Source: Lachnospiraceae bacterium
GTDB lineage: Bacteria > Bacillota > Clostridia > Lachnospirales > Lachnospiraceae
Reading direction: 5' to 3'
DNA: 64,000 nucleotides
Assembly: GCA_030524635.1 (NCBI GenBank)
Contig: JAUNGG010000002.1
Coordinates: forward strand, 62,001-126,000
The position numbers and the translations under genes were made by a program. Below, piece by piece: positions 25,559-34,475 of the stretch; position 1 is the first letter of the stretch; every line of letters starts with the position of its first letter. The notes beneath the pieces were generated by a model. That model was not told where the DNA came from. It did not search any database and worked only from the letters and a program-made list of their open reading frames with translations.

Positions 25559-26662
25559 TCAATCAACCTTCGGCCCCATAAACTGCATAAGCTTCAACCT
25601 GGAACCTTTCTCCGCTTCCACCGTCCACGTTCCCATACCGGCCGGCACCAGAAATTGATCTCCCGGTTTCATCAGCTGCCTGCATCCATTTGCACCCCCT
25701 TCACCATATCCTTCTAAAACATAAATTCCGGAAAAAACAGGAGAATCCTCCATCTTTATCTGTTTCCAGACATCAATTTGATCCAATCGAAACAATGGCG
25801 TGTTCTGGTATCCGATTAGAATCCTGCGTCTGCCTCCCGGCTGCTTCTCACAAACAGCGGCCTTCACAAACCACCTTTGGATCGCTTCTTCCTCTGTTAC
25901 TCCTTCATAAGCAAAGCAGTCAAACATTTGTTCAAACCCCAAACCTTGATGGCACATGGAATCATCAATGATCAAGCCAGCCGGAGTAACCCGCTCCACC
26001 CGGATCGTATAATCCGTAGGCTCCTGAATTTCCATCAGAAAGCATCCCTCTCCAATTGCATGGGGAACTCCTCCTTTTATCAAAACGGTATCGCCCTTTT
26101 TTACCTGGATTTTATGCATGAACTCCAGCATTCCGCTGATATCCTGACGTTCAAACAGGGTTTTCCACCTTTCCCTGGTGATTCCAGGACGAAATCCTAT
26201 GTAAATACATGGCTCTACCCCATTGACCGGCGAATCATCCAGGATATGCCAGCATTCCGTCTTTCCATAATCCGAATGAAATAACCGGCGCGCCGTTTCT
26301 TTATCTGGATGAACCTGTACCGTAAGCCGCTCTGCTGCATCGATCAATTTTACCAGTACTCCCGTCTGAGAACCATATTTGGCTGCATGCCCCTCTCCAA
26401 GAACAGCTGCCGGGTCAGCAGCAATCAGTTCCTTCAGCAAACGGTTTCCTTGTTCCGGCAGATGACTCATCCCCTCCTCCGGGAACTCCTCCCGCCCGGC
26501 ATTTCTGGCCGCCACAACAGACAAGATCCATTCCTCAGGAAACTGTGTCACCCTTCCATTCTTCTGCCCATGAAGCAGGTCAAGCCGCCGTCCTCCCGTA
26601 TAGGTCCTCCATGCCCTGGGAGAATCCAGTCGAATTAATCCGCCCTTTGAAATCTGATCCAT
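25559..26662 (-). CDS. manA: ManA-like class I mannose-6-phosphate isomerase
   Basis: 367 residues with the metal-site motifs of type I phosphomannose isomerase: QVHPDKE, and GVPHAIGEGCFLMEIQEPTDYT, with a C-terminal cupin (GDQFLVPAGMGTW). It normally interconverts mannose-6-P and fructose-6-P. The divergent N-terminus (RAWRTYTGG) places it with the Firmicute branch found in varied sugar operons, so it may act on another phosphosugar. AGGAGG lies before ATG 26662. It is the last gene of the operon after the glycyl radical enzyme and bicupin. Confidence 0.85.
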   Translation of the reverse strand: MDQISKGGLIRLDSPRAWRTYTGGRRLDLLHGQKNGRVTQFPEEWILSVVAARNAGREEFPEEGMSHLPEQGNRLLKELIAADPAAVLGEGHAAKYGSQTGVLVKLIDAAERLTVQVHPDKETARRLFHSDYGKTECWHILDDSPVNGVEPCIYIGFRPGITRERWKTLFERQDISGMLEFMHKIQVKKGDTVLIKGGVPHAIGEGCFLMEIQEPTDYTIRVERVTPAGLIIDDSMCHQGLGFEQMFDCFAYEGVTEEEAIQRWFVKAAVCEKQPGGRRRILIGYQNTPLFRLDQIDVWKQIKMEDSPVFSGIYVLEGYGEGGANGCRQLMKPGDQFLVPAGMGTWTVEAEKGSRLKLMQFMGPKVD

Positions 26663-26671
26663 GGCATCCTC

Positions 26672-27442
26672 CTATCGGTCAAAGGACCGCATGGTTCCAG
26701 TTGGCTTATGTACCTCGTCCAGATACTGATTGGCCTTTTCCGGGTCCTGGATAAAGTCAATCCAGATATAATGAGCAACCTGATCGCCTTTTACACTGAC
26801 TCCATGGTTGGAGCCAAGGGGAATGTGCAGCAGGGAATTTCCTCCCATTGGATATACCAGATCATCAATCAGAAGCTCCATATGATTCTCCGGGAAGCTG
26901 AAAAAAAACTGGTCCAGAAGAGGATGTGCATGCTGGCCGATCAGATCGTCCCCGTAAGTTTCCACACTGCCCATGGCAAATCTCGGTATTGTCCTCTGAG
27001 GAAGGATGGCTCTGCTGATGGTTTTTTCACTCTTAAACGGGTCCCGATACTGCTGGGCTGCCAGATAAGCTCCTGTAATGGGATATTGAGAACGATTCTC
27101 ATTGATCTCCTGAATATCCCGTTCTCCCATGACCCAACGAATTTCCAGCACATCCACATTCGTTTCCGCAAGCACCTGAATATTTTGATCATGTCTTGCA
27201 GCCAGAAATGCCTTTTCCTCATAATGGTATCTCTCACCATCCACCAGGAAAGAAGCAGCTCCGCTGCATAAAAATAAAATTCTTACAAACTCTCCGTCTG
27301 CCATAAACTTGGTATCATCCCCCTCCAGCATCATATGATGATACACGGAGGCTCCTGGAATCTCCTGTTCCAGCATCAGACAGCTGGAACGAATCTCGCT
27401 GTTAATTGTCAAAATCTCCTCTGCAATTTCTTCTCTTTTCAT
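26672..27442 (-). CDS. Bicupin protein of unknown function
   Basis: 256 residues with two cupin-like halves: VRILFLCSGAASFLVDGERYHYEEKAF (about 55-90) and a second with HAHPLLDQFFFSFPENH plus HIPLGSNHGV (about 170-225). The His residues in the second half could bind a metal. The start at 27442 has AAAGGAG six bases upstream and overlaps the stop of the glycyl radical enzyme gene, so the two are translationally close. It might be a sugar isomerase/epimerase acting on the enzyme product or a small-molecule sensor lacking a DNA-binding domain. The function is not known. Confidence 0.75.
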   Translation of the reverse strand: MKREEIAEEILTINSEIRSSCLMLEQEIPGASVYHHMMLEGDDTKFMADGEFVRILFLCSGAASFLVDGERYHYEEKAFLAARHDQNIQVLAETNVDVLEIRWVMGERDIQEINENRSQYPITGAYLAAQQYRDPFKSEKTISRAILPQRTIPRFAMGSVETYGDDLIGQHAHPLLDQFFFSFPENHMELLIDDLVYPMGGNSLLHIPLGSNHGVSVKGDQVAHYIWIDFIQDPEKANQYLDEVHKPTGTMRSFDR

Positions 27443-27453
27443 TTGATCTCCTT

Positions 27454-29703
27454 TCATCTGTTTGCCGGTTCCGCATTGTCCTCTCCATTTACCGCCAGAA
27501 TCCGGTCTACCACAAGCTGCCTGAATTCCGGACTCAGCATAGCAAAATATGCGGTAAAGCCAGTAACCCGTACCACCAGATCCGGGTACTTAGATGGATC
27601 CTTATGTGCCTCCAGTACCTTATTCTTGTCAATAATGTTAATATTCAAAAGCGTATTGCCGTCTTCCAGAATTGTGCGGATCATTGCAACCATCTTTTCC
27701 ACCCCCTCTTCTGTTCCGGCGATTCCCGGGTCCAGCTCAAGCTGCACCGGGGCGCAGTTTCCGTATCCTGGCTGTACACTTGCAATCGAATTTGCCATCG
27801 CCGTTACTGCACCGTCCCTTCGAAAGCCAATGGTTGGATTGGCTCCATGGTTGATTGCCTCCCCGTTAAAACGCCCATTTGGTGTAGCCCGCACATGACT
27901 TCCGAATTCCAGTGTATTGGACCAGCTGAACCAGCCAGGGATAAACTGGATTTCCGGATAGTCCGGATCTTCCTTTCTTGCTTTGTCCACCTGCTGACGG
28001 ACTAAGCTTGTATAAAGCTCATTGATCTTTCTTGCCCATTTATCTCCCAGTGTGTTTCCTCCGCAATAACGCTGACTGTGAAGCATCATCTGGCGAATGT
28101 ATTCTCCATCGATATCCTTCCAATCCAACTCCAGCTGTTTCGTCAATGCCTTCCAGGTGATCTTCCCCTCCTGTTCGATCCTCTGCTCACATGCTGCAAA
28201 GCTGTCCGCCACGGTTCCGATACCTGCCCCATCCATGCACATATTAAAATACCTGGCACTCTTGGTCACATCCGCGCCTTTTTCAACCGGTCCCTGGCTC
28301 AAAAGATTGCAGATCAGCTCCGGCTCATTCTGATCCTGGTGGTGGAGATGGAACAAAATTCCTCTGGCTGTGGTTTCCACCGCACGGGTCAGATGCTTTT
28401 CAAAATGCTTCCACAGCACTTTTGTGGACGGTTCTTTTTGCCCCGCCTCGTCCATCATCTCAAAATATGCTACCTCAAACACCTTTGCCACATTAATTTT
28501 TACTAAATCATTTAAGGTATATTCCATTCCAGGAATGCTCATCCAGGAACAGCCTGCCGCCAGCCGTTTTCTTGCCAGATTTCTATCATAACCACAGCGC
28601 ATAAATCCGTTTACCAGACTGTTGTCACCAGAATACCTGGGCCATGCATTTTTATTTTTAAACAGATAACGAACCGATGTCTTGAAGAAATCCTCGTTCA
28701 TATTATCATGAACACGGACGGTTAAATTGCAGGCAATATTGATCCAATCTGCTGCCTCCAGAATCAAATAGGAAATATGAGATGCCATGTCCTGTCCGTC
28801 TTCTCCCGGCCCTGCCAGCTGGTAATATCTGGTATCATTTAAGAACAGGCAGGCAATATAGAACTTTGCCGTTTCATCATCAATAATTCCTTCTGCAATA
28901 TCATGCTCATAAAATGGCCGGAGCAGTTCATCTAACTGACCACCGCTGGGTCCCCGGTTATACAGACGGCTGAAAAAGCTAAACCAGCACATCCACTGGA
29001 TGCATTCCCTTAAGGTTTCTGGTCGTCCGGCGGCCATCTTATGATTGACTTCTGCCATCTCTTCCAGGTTCTTTTTCAAATACGGATTCCGCTCTTCTTT
29101 GGAAAGTTCACCTAGCTCCTGGCTGATCCTGATTAAAAAGCGGATAATTCCTTCTACTACCATAATTTCGCTTTCGTAGAATTCCTGACACTCTGGTTTT
29201 GAATTGATCTTCTGATATTTCTTCAGTTTTTCCAGAATTCCGCCCCATCCCATCTCAAATCCCATCCGAAGATCTGGCGTAAAATGGCCGTCTGAACCAA
29301 TACCACATACAATATTGTACTGTTCAAATGCTTCCTTGAGGTCATCATATGGGATATCGGGATTCCAGATTGCTCCCTTCTGCCTTGTCATAAAGAAAAA
29401 GCCTCTTCCCACAAAAGCATCCAATGGGTCACAGTACAGCGGATGCTCTTCCAAAAGTTTACAGTAATTTGTCCGCCAGCCCTCATAACCATAGTAACTA
29501 CCATTAGCGTTATTCGGAATAAATTCAAAATGAAAATCATCTGGCGGAACCACTCGTCCATAATCATCCTCATCCAGGCCGCCTTCCATGTCAATCTTTT
29601 CCTGTGTCTGTTCCAGCTTGCGCTTTTTTAATAATCGTATCCGTTTGTCATAGCTGAATTGCTCTGTCTCCGGAAATTCATTGATAAACTGAATTTTTCC
29701 CAT
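27454..29703 (-). CDS. Glycyl radical enzyme of unassigned specificity (PFL-like)
   Basis: 749 residues. The C-terminal glycyl radical motif is RVTGFTAYF with G715. The thiyl cysteine is C385 in LAAGCSWMSIPGMEY. Most lyase-type members read G-C-x-E at this point; here the residue two after Cys is Trp, so the usual Glu base is absent. PFL itself has Cys-Cys. The N-terminal PFL domain spans about 1-600 and the Gly_radical domain about 620-749. The protein is somewhat shorter than diol dehydratases (~790) and CutC (~850). It is encoded after its activase and before a bicupin and ManA-like isomerase. The substrate is probably carbohydrate-like, which is inference. Confidence 0.9.
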   Translation of the reverse strand: MGKIQFINEFPETEQFSYDKRIRLLKKRKLEQTQEKIDMEGGLDEDDYGRVVPPDDFHFEFIPNNANGSYYGYEGWRTNYCKLLEEHPLYCDPLDAFVGRGFFFMTRQKGAIWNPDIPYDDLKEAFEQYNIVCGIGSDGHFTPDLRMGFEMGWGGILEKLKKYQKINSKPECQEFYESEIMVVEGIIRFLIRISQELGELSKEERNPYLKKNLEEMAEVNHKMAAGRPETLRECIQWMCWFSFFSRLYNRGPSGGQLDELLRPFYEHDIAEGIIDDETAKFYIACLFLNDTRYYQLAGPGEDGQDMASHISYLILEAADWINIACNLTVRVHDNMNEDFFKTSVRYLFKNKNAWPRYSGDNSLVNGFMRCGYDRNLARKRLAAGCSWMSIPGMEYTLNDLVKINVAKVFEVAYFEMMDEAGQKEPSTKVLWKHFEKHLTRAVETTARGILFHLHHQDQNEPELICNLLSQGPVEKGADVTKSARYFNMCMDGAGIGTVADSFAACEQRIEQEGKITWKALTKQLELDWKDIDGEYIRQMMLHSQRYCGGNTLGDKWARKINELYTSLVRQQVDKARKEDPDYPEIQFIPGWFSWSNTLEFGSHVRATPNGRFNGEAINHGANPTIGFRRDGAVTAMANSIASVQPGYGNCAPVQLELDPGIAGTEEGVEKMVAMIRTILEDGNTLLNINIIDKNKVLEAHKDPSKYPDLVVRVTGFTAYFAMLSPEFRQLVVDRILAVNGEDNAEPANR

Positions 29704-29825
29704 TCCTGTTTCCTCCTCATAATTTATTTTCTACAGAAAAAGAATCCTGCTGTTCAGAATTCTTCGCCTGCAGCGGGTTGCTTCATCATTTCTGAATTTC
29801 TTTTGAATCCTCCCTTGCACTTTAT

Positions 29826-30737
29826 TTACTCCGTTTTCACCAGAATCCCTTCCTGAGATGCTATGCCCTTTAATTCTTCTAATCTGAATGGGGACAATGG
29901 CTTTACCCCTTTAAATGGATTTTTAAGCCCCAAACTGTCATATTTTGAATCTCCAAGAGGATTGAAATTCAGCAGTTCATAGTACATCCGCTTTTCACCC
30001 TGCAGTCCGGCCAGGAAGGCTGCTATCGCTCTGATATTTTCATTGGAATCTGTAGCTCCAGGAATTACAGGAGTTCTGACAATGTATGGGATTCCTAATG
30101 CATCAATTTGTCTTATGCTCTCTAATATCTGCTGATTTTCCACACCAGTCCAGTGCTTATGTGATTCAGAATCAAACAGCTTCATATCACACATGACCAA
30201 ATCCAGTTTCTGGATAAATGGCTGTATCGTTTCCCACGGGAAATTTAAGTTTGTTTCAATTCCCACTGAAATTCCTTCCTGATGGCATCTCTCTGTAAGC
30301 TCTGATGCAAACTCTAGCTGACACAGCACTTCGCCTCCTGTCAGCGTTACACCTCCTCCGCTGGTTTGGTAATAGGATCGATCTTGAACAATTTCCTCCA
30401 TTACCTGATCTACAGTCATCTTCTTTCCACTGACAGCCATTGCTCCTGCATAACAGATATCTGCACATTTTCCGCATTTAACACAAATATTTTTAAAATA
30501 CCTGTGAATGTTGTTAATTCGTTTCTGAGCTTTACACGGACAGGCATAAACACATTTATAGCAGCTAATACATTTGTTTGCATAATAGTGAAGATCCTGC
30601 CTCAAACTAATAGTTTCTGGATTATGACACCATTTACATGCCATATTGCATCCTTTAAAAAACACAGACGTTCGGATGCCCGGCCCATCATTCAGGGCGA
30701 ACCTCTCGATCTCGGTAATAAATGCTGTTTCTGACAT
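29826..30737 (-). CDS. Glycyl-radical enzyme activating protein (radical SAM)
   Basis: 303 residues. The radical SAM cluster is C30-x3-C34-x2-C37, followed by two ferredoxin-type 4Fe-4S motifs (C54/57/60/64 and C83/86/89/93), the usual insert of activases for non-PFL glycyl radical enzymes. SAM-binding GGE is in TLTGGEVL. It makes the glycyl radical on the downstream enzyme. Start with AAAGGAG before ATG. First gene of the operon; 122 bases separate it from the enzyme gene. Confidence 0.95.
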   Translation of the reverse strand: MSETAFITEIERFALNDGPGIRTSVFFKGCNMACKWCHNPETISLRQDLHYYANKCISCYKCVYACPCKAQKRINNIHRYFKNICVKCGKCADICYAGAMAVSGKKMTVDQVMEEIVQDRSYYQTSGGGVTLTGGEVLCQLEFASELTERCHQEGISVGIETNLNFPWETIQPFIQKLDLVMCDMKLFDSESHKHWTGVENQQILESIRQIDALGIPYIVRTPVIPGATDSNENIRAIAAFLAGLQGEKRMYYELLNFNPLGDSKYDSLGLKNPFKGVKPLSPFRLEELKGIASQEGILVKTE

Positions 30738-30761
30738 AAAAAACTCCTTTGCATGTTACAG

Positions 30762-30787
30762 GCTTTTGTTCGTATGCCTGTATTATA
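30762..30787 (-). promoter_or_regulatory. Promoter -10 and operator-like dyad of the GRE operon
   Basis: TATAAT on the minus strand (30782-30787), no good -35. Directly downstream is a dyad ACAGGC...GCCTGT (30757-30780 region) that contains TACGAACAAAAGC, the same 13 bases found in the TRAP leader at 22635-22647. The lack of a -35 suggests an activator. The dyad could alternatively be a repressor site at the transcription start. Confidence 0.5.
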
Positions 30788-30885
30788 CAAGGGAGTTCTT
30801 TCATTTTTTTATGTTTTAACCTGATTTATTTTGCAATTCTTGAGGTATTGCGAAAGTAACCATATCCCCGTTAACATACTCCGCA

Positions 30886-33438
30886 TTACTCCGCCATCAC
30901 ATCCCGATACAAAGCATGCTCCTCCATGGCCTTGGTCAGCTTTGCCATATCGGACAGATCCCCGATCAAGATCACGCCGCACAGACGATTATTTAAGAAG
31001 TAATACTTCCGGTACTGGCCCTTCCCCAGATCCTTCCATTCTACTGTCTTGTAGATCAGATTTGGATTCTTTCCATTGTCGCCCAGCGCAAACAACGCGG
31101 TATTCATGCCGTGGAAGGTCAGTGCCGGGGATACCGGCTTATATTCCAGACTGTCTCCTGCTGCGTTGGCTCCGGCTACCTTGCCTTCCTCTACAGCCTG
31201 AGGCCAGATCGCGTAATTCATGCCCTGATATTCTGCGCAGTCACCGCAGGCGTAAACATCTGGAAGGCTGGTTTCCATCTTCTCATTGACTATAACGGCT
31301 CTTCCAATCTCCATTCCCATGGCCTTTGCCAGCGCTACATTGGCACGGACGCCGGCGGAGATCACTACAAAGTCCGCCTCATACCGCTGCCCGTCGGCCA
31401 GACGCACTCCGCAGACATGGGCGGCGCCGTCCTGCTCCTCCTGCTCGATGGCTTCTACTGCAGCGGCTGTGTGGATCTGGATGCCCTGCTTTGCCGCCAT
31501 AGCCTTCAGGATCTCCCCTGCGCTCTCGTCAAGCTGGCGTCCCATCAGCATGGGAGCCGCCTCTAAAACGGTAACGGAAAGTCCTGCCTTCTTAAACTCC
31601 CAGGCAGCTTCCAGTCCCAGAACGCCTCCGCCGATCACAACTACCGATTTACTCTGCTTCATCAGCTTCTCTACCTTCCGGGTGTCCTCCAGGCGGCGGA
31701 TAGCAGCTACCTCCGGCAGATCAGAGCCGGCAATCGGCGGAATGAAGCACTCGCTTCCCAGCGCATAAATCAGCTTGGTGAAATGAATCTTGCTTCCGTC
31801 ATCTAACACCACCTGCTTCTCCTCTAAATTAACAGACTGCACATTTCTTCCCAGCATCTGATAGATATTATTCTGTGCATACCAGCTCTCCGCCTCTATG
31901 GCAATCTGTGCCGGCTCCAGGCCTGCCACAATGGATTTGGTCAGCATTGGGCGGTTGTAGGAAGCATAGGGCTCATTGGAGATCAGGATGACGGTGCCGG
32001 TCTTATCCCGCTCCCGGATCGCCTTTGCCGCGTTAAAGCCGGCAGCGCCATTGCCTAGGATCACATAGAAGCTTTCTGTATTATTGGTAAATTCGTTCTC
32101 CTCCACCTCTACCGGAATGAAGTTTTCCCGGCCAACGCCGCATACCGGGCAGATATCCATGGAGGAATCAAAGATCTCGCCGCATACCAGACACTTCACC
32201 AGCTGACGGCTTCCCTTCTTCTTTGGAAGGGTAACTTCCTTCTGAAGGACTCTGCAGCCAAACTGATAGCCGTATTCATAGGCGCTGACCAGATCCGCCT
32301 CATCCGGCTTAAAGCGCACTTTAAATCCATCGGATACCTTCATCTTAAGCTGCTTTAACCGCTGGGTAATATTGGGCACGCCCTCGCCGCTCCAGCCGTA
32401 GCTTCCGAAGGCACCTGCATACTTTCCGCCGTGGGTGGCCGGGAACATACCCAGAGTCAGATCCCAGATAGGCTTCAGCGCTTCTCCCACTATAGTAGGA
32501 GTGCCCAGAAGGAAGCCGTCTGCAAAAAGCAGTTCTTCATTGACCTTGGCAGCATCTGCTGTCACCATATCATAGGTCCTCACATCGATATCGCCGCTGT
32601 CCTTCACACCCTCCGCGATCTTTTCTGCCAGCATACCGGTATAGCCGTATGCGCTTACATAAGGGATGACAACCGTCTTCTTTGGATTGGGATTTACCAC
32701 GGTAGACCACTGCCGGTACTGCTTCATCACCTGTCCGATCCGGTCTCCTGCCAGAACCGGCCCATGCCCGGTGCATACCATGGTGATATCCATTCCTTCC
32801 ACCCGGTCAAGAGCCTTCAGCATATAGGGCTTAAAAGGTCCGATAATGCAGTCGTAGTAATATTTTAACGCCTTCTGGTAGTCCTCCTCATTGACAATGG
32901 CAGAGGATACCACCTCCGGCAGACAGTAATGGGAGCCAAAGGAATCACAGGTAACCAGGATCTGCTCCTCCTCAATAAAGGTATACATGGTGTCCGGCCA
33001 GTGGAGATTGGGAACGATCATAAAGCGCAGGGTCCTCTGCCCGATCTGCATTTCCTGATTGTCCTTCACCGGAAGGCTGACAAAATCCCGGTTCACGATC
33101 TCCTTTAAAAATCCGATAGCGCCTGCTGTGGCCACGACTTTCATCTGAGGACTGTAATCCAGAAGCATTTCCACGCTTCCTGCATGGTCCGGCTCGGTGT
33201 GACTGACGATCAGATAGTCGATCTGCGTCACATCGATGACCTCCTTTAAGTTCTCCAGATACTGATCAAAGAACTTTGCCTTTGCCGTCTCAAAGAGAAT
33301 GGTCTTTCCTCCGGTCTTCATCACATAGGAATTGTAGGTGGTTCCAAATTCTGTGTACATGATGATGTCGAAGACCCGAAGCTTATCATCAATAATTCCT
33401 GTCCAGTAAAAATTTTCCCGCAGTTGAATGGATCCCAT
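30886..33438 (-). CDS. Class F flavodiiron protein: FDP-rubredoxin-NADH:rubredoxin oxidoreductase fusion
   Basis: 850 residues. A beta-lactamase-like diiron domain (residues 1-245) has ligands H80-x-E82-x-D84-H85, H146, D165 and H225. A flavodoxin domain follows (254-400). A short-spaced rubredoxin has C416/C419 and C430/C433, only 10 residues apart. An NAD(P)H/FAD oxidoreductase follows (about 456-850) with GxGxxG motifs at GNGAAG and GGGVLG. This order defines class F FDPs, which carry electrons from NADH to O2 (or NO) within one chain, protecting anaerobes. AAGGAGG precedes the start. It may form an operon with the phosphoesterase, 17 bases upstream. Confidence 0.93.
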   Translation of the reverse strand: MGSIQLRENFYWTGIIDDKLRVFDIIMYTEFGTTYNSYVMKTGGKTILFETAKAKFFDQYLENLKEVIDVTQIDYLIVSHTEPDHAGSVEMLLDYSPQMKVVATAGAIGFLKEIVNRDFVSLPVKDNQEMQIGQRTLRFMIVPNLHWPDTMYTFIEEEQILVTCDSFGSHYCLPEVVSSAIVNEEDYQKALKYYYDCIIGPFKPYMLKALDRVEGMDITMVCTGHGPVLAGDRIGQVMKQYRQWSTVVNPNPKKTVVIPYVSAYGYTGMLAEKIAEGVKDSGDIDVRTYDMVTADAAKVNEELLFADGFLLGTPTIVGEALKPIWDLTLGMFPATHGGKYAGAFGSYGWSGEGVPNITQRLKQLKMKVSDGFKVRFKPDEADLVSAYEYGYQFGCRVLQKEVTLPKKKGSRQLVKCLVCGEIFDSSMDICPVCGVGRENFIPVEVEENEFTNNTESFYVILGNGAAGFNAAKAIRERDKTGTVILISNEPYASYNRPMLTKSIVAGLEPAQIAIEAESWYAQNNIYQMLGRNVQSVNLEEKQVVLDDGSKIHFTKLIYALGSECFIPPIAGSDLPEVAAIRRLEDTRKVEKLMKQSKSVVVIGGGVLGLEAAWEFKKAGLSVTVLEAAPMLMGRQLDESAGEILKAMAAKQGIQIHTAAAVEAIEQEEQDGAAHVCGVRLADGQRYEADFVVISAGVRANVALAKAMGMEIGRAVIVNEKMETSLPDVYACGDCAEYQGMNYAIWPQAVEEGKVAGANAAGDSLEYKPVSPALTFHGMNTALFALGDNGKNPNLIYKTVEWKDLGKGQYRKYYFLNNRLCGVILIGDLSDMAKLTKAMEEHALYRDVMAE

Positions 33439-33455
33439 AAGATACCTCCTTAATT

Positions 33456-34388
33456 TTATTCTACCGAAAATATTCGGTTTACTTCCAGCTTGTCCAGAAT
33501 CTGATGGGCGTCCGCCCCCGGATGGGTGACACAGATCCGGTAGATCATCTCCACAAAGGCCGGTTCTGACTTCAGATTATCTGCCACCCAGTTTACGGTC
33601 GCTCCCCGTTTCATAAAACGCATGATCTTTGCAATCAAAAACAGCTGATCCCGCTCCTGCTGTTTCTGCTCTGCTGCTCTCTGCCTTGCTGCCGCCTGCT
33701 TTGCTTCTTCTCGTTCTGATGCCCTTTGTTCGGTTGCTTCTTGTTCGGATGCTTCTTGCTTCGCGGCTTTCTGACCCTTCATCTTCCGGAATTCTGATCG
33801 TTCTGCTTCTGTGACTGTCTGCCTGGAAGCTCCTCCATCTCGCTCCGGCATCGGCTTTCTCCAGCCTTCTGCCGTTTCCTCTGCTCCCAAATTCAAGCCA
33901 GCCCCCGGCTCTCTGCCGTACTCTTCGTCCAGCCAGATGGTCTTCACACTGTAATTTCCATCCTGCAGTGTCATAACTGCCAGGGACAGGGGCAGCGTAA
34001 ACCGCTTATACCCGCAGCTTCCTGGATTCAGCCACAGCCGTCCATCCTCGATCTGCTGGTAGTACATGTGAGAGTGGCCAAATATCACCACCTGCTCGTC
34101 CCCCAAAGTATGCGGAATATCAGATCGCTCATGGGCCATGATGAATCGGACTCCCCCCAGCTCAAACCGCCGCACCAGTGGAAGCTGCATTCCCCAGAAG
34201 CCGTCATTATTTCCTCTGACTGCATACAGCGGCTGCTTAATATGCAGCTTATGATACAGCATTTGATTATCAAAATCCCCTGCATGAATGATCACGTCAC
34301 AAATTTCCAGTATCTTTTCTACCTCAGGGCGCAGCAGACCATGTGTGTCTGAGATCACTGCTGCCCGTATTGGTTCCCCTCTCTTCAT
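33456..34388 (-). CDS. YfcE-like metallophosphoesterase with C-terminal helical extension
   Basis: 310 residues. The first ~160 form an MJ0936/YfcE phosphodiesterase with all metal motifs: DTHG, HAGDFD, RGNND, and GHSHM. Residues ~175-250 form a charged, Gln/Glu/Ala-rich coiled-coil with repeats of the type EQEATEQRASEREE. The last ~55 residues (LFLIAKIMRFMKRGATVNWVADN...) form a small helical domain. Usual YfcE proteins stop at ~160-185 residues, so the tail is an added module of unknown role. Encoded just before the flavodiiron fusion. Confidence 0.85.
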   Translation of the reverse strand: MKRGEPIRAAVISDTHGLLRPEVEKILEICDVIIHAGDFDNQMLYHKLHIKQPLYAVRGNNDGFWGMQLPLVRRFELGGVRFIMAHERSDIPHTLGDEQVVIFGHSHMYYQQIEDGRLWLNPGSCGYKRFTLPLSLAVMTLQDGNYSVKTIWLDEEYGREPGAGLNLGAEETAEGWRKPMPERDGGASRQTVTEAERSEFRKMKGQKAAKQEASEQEATEQRASEREEAKQAAARQRAAEQKQQERDQLFLIAKIMRFMKRGATVNWVADNLKSEPAFVEMIYRICVTHPGADAHQILDKLEVNRIFSVE

Positions 34389-34475
34389 TATTTCCCCCGT
34401 GTTTCCTGATTTCTGCGTTTTTTGTTTCTGCCGCCTTTTTGTTTCTCTGTCATTTCCTCATGCTTCCCGGCATAA

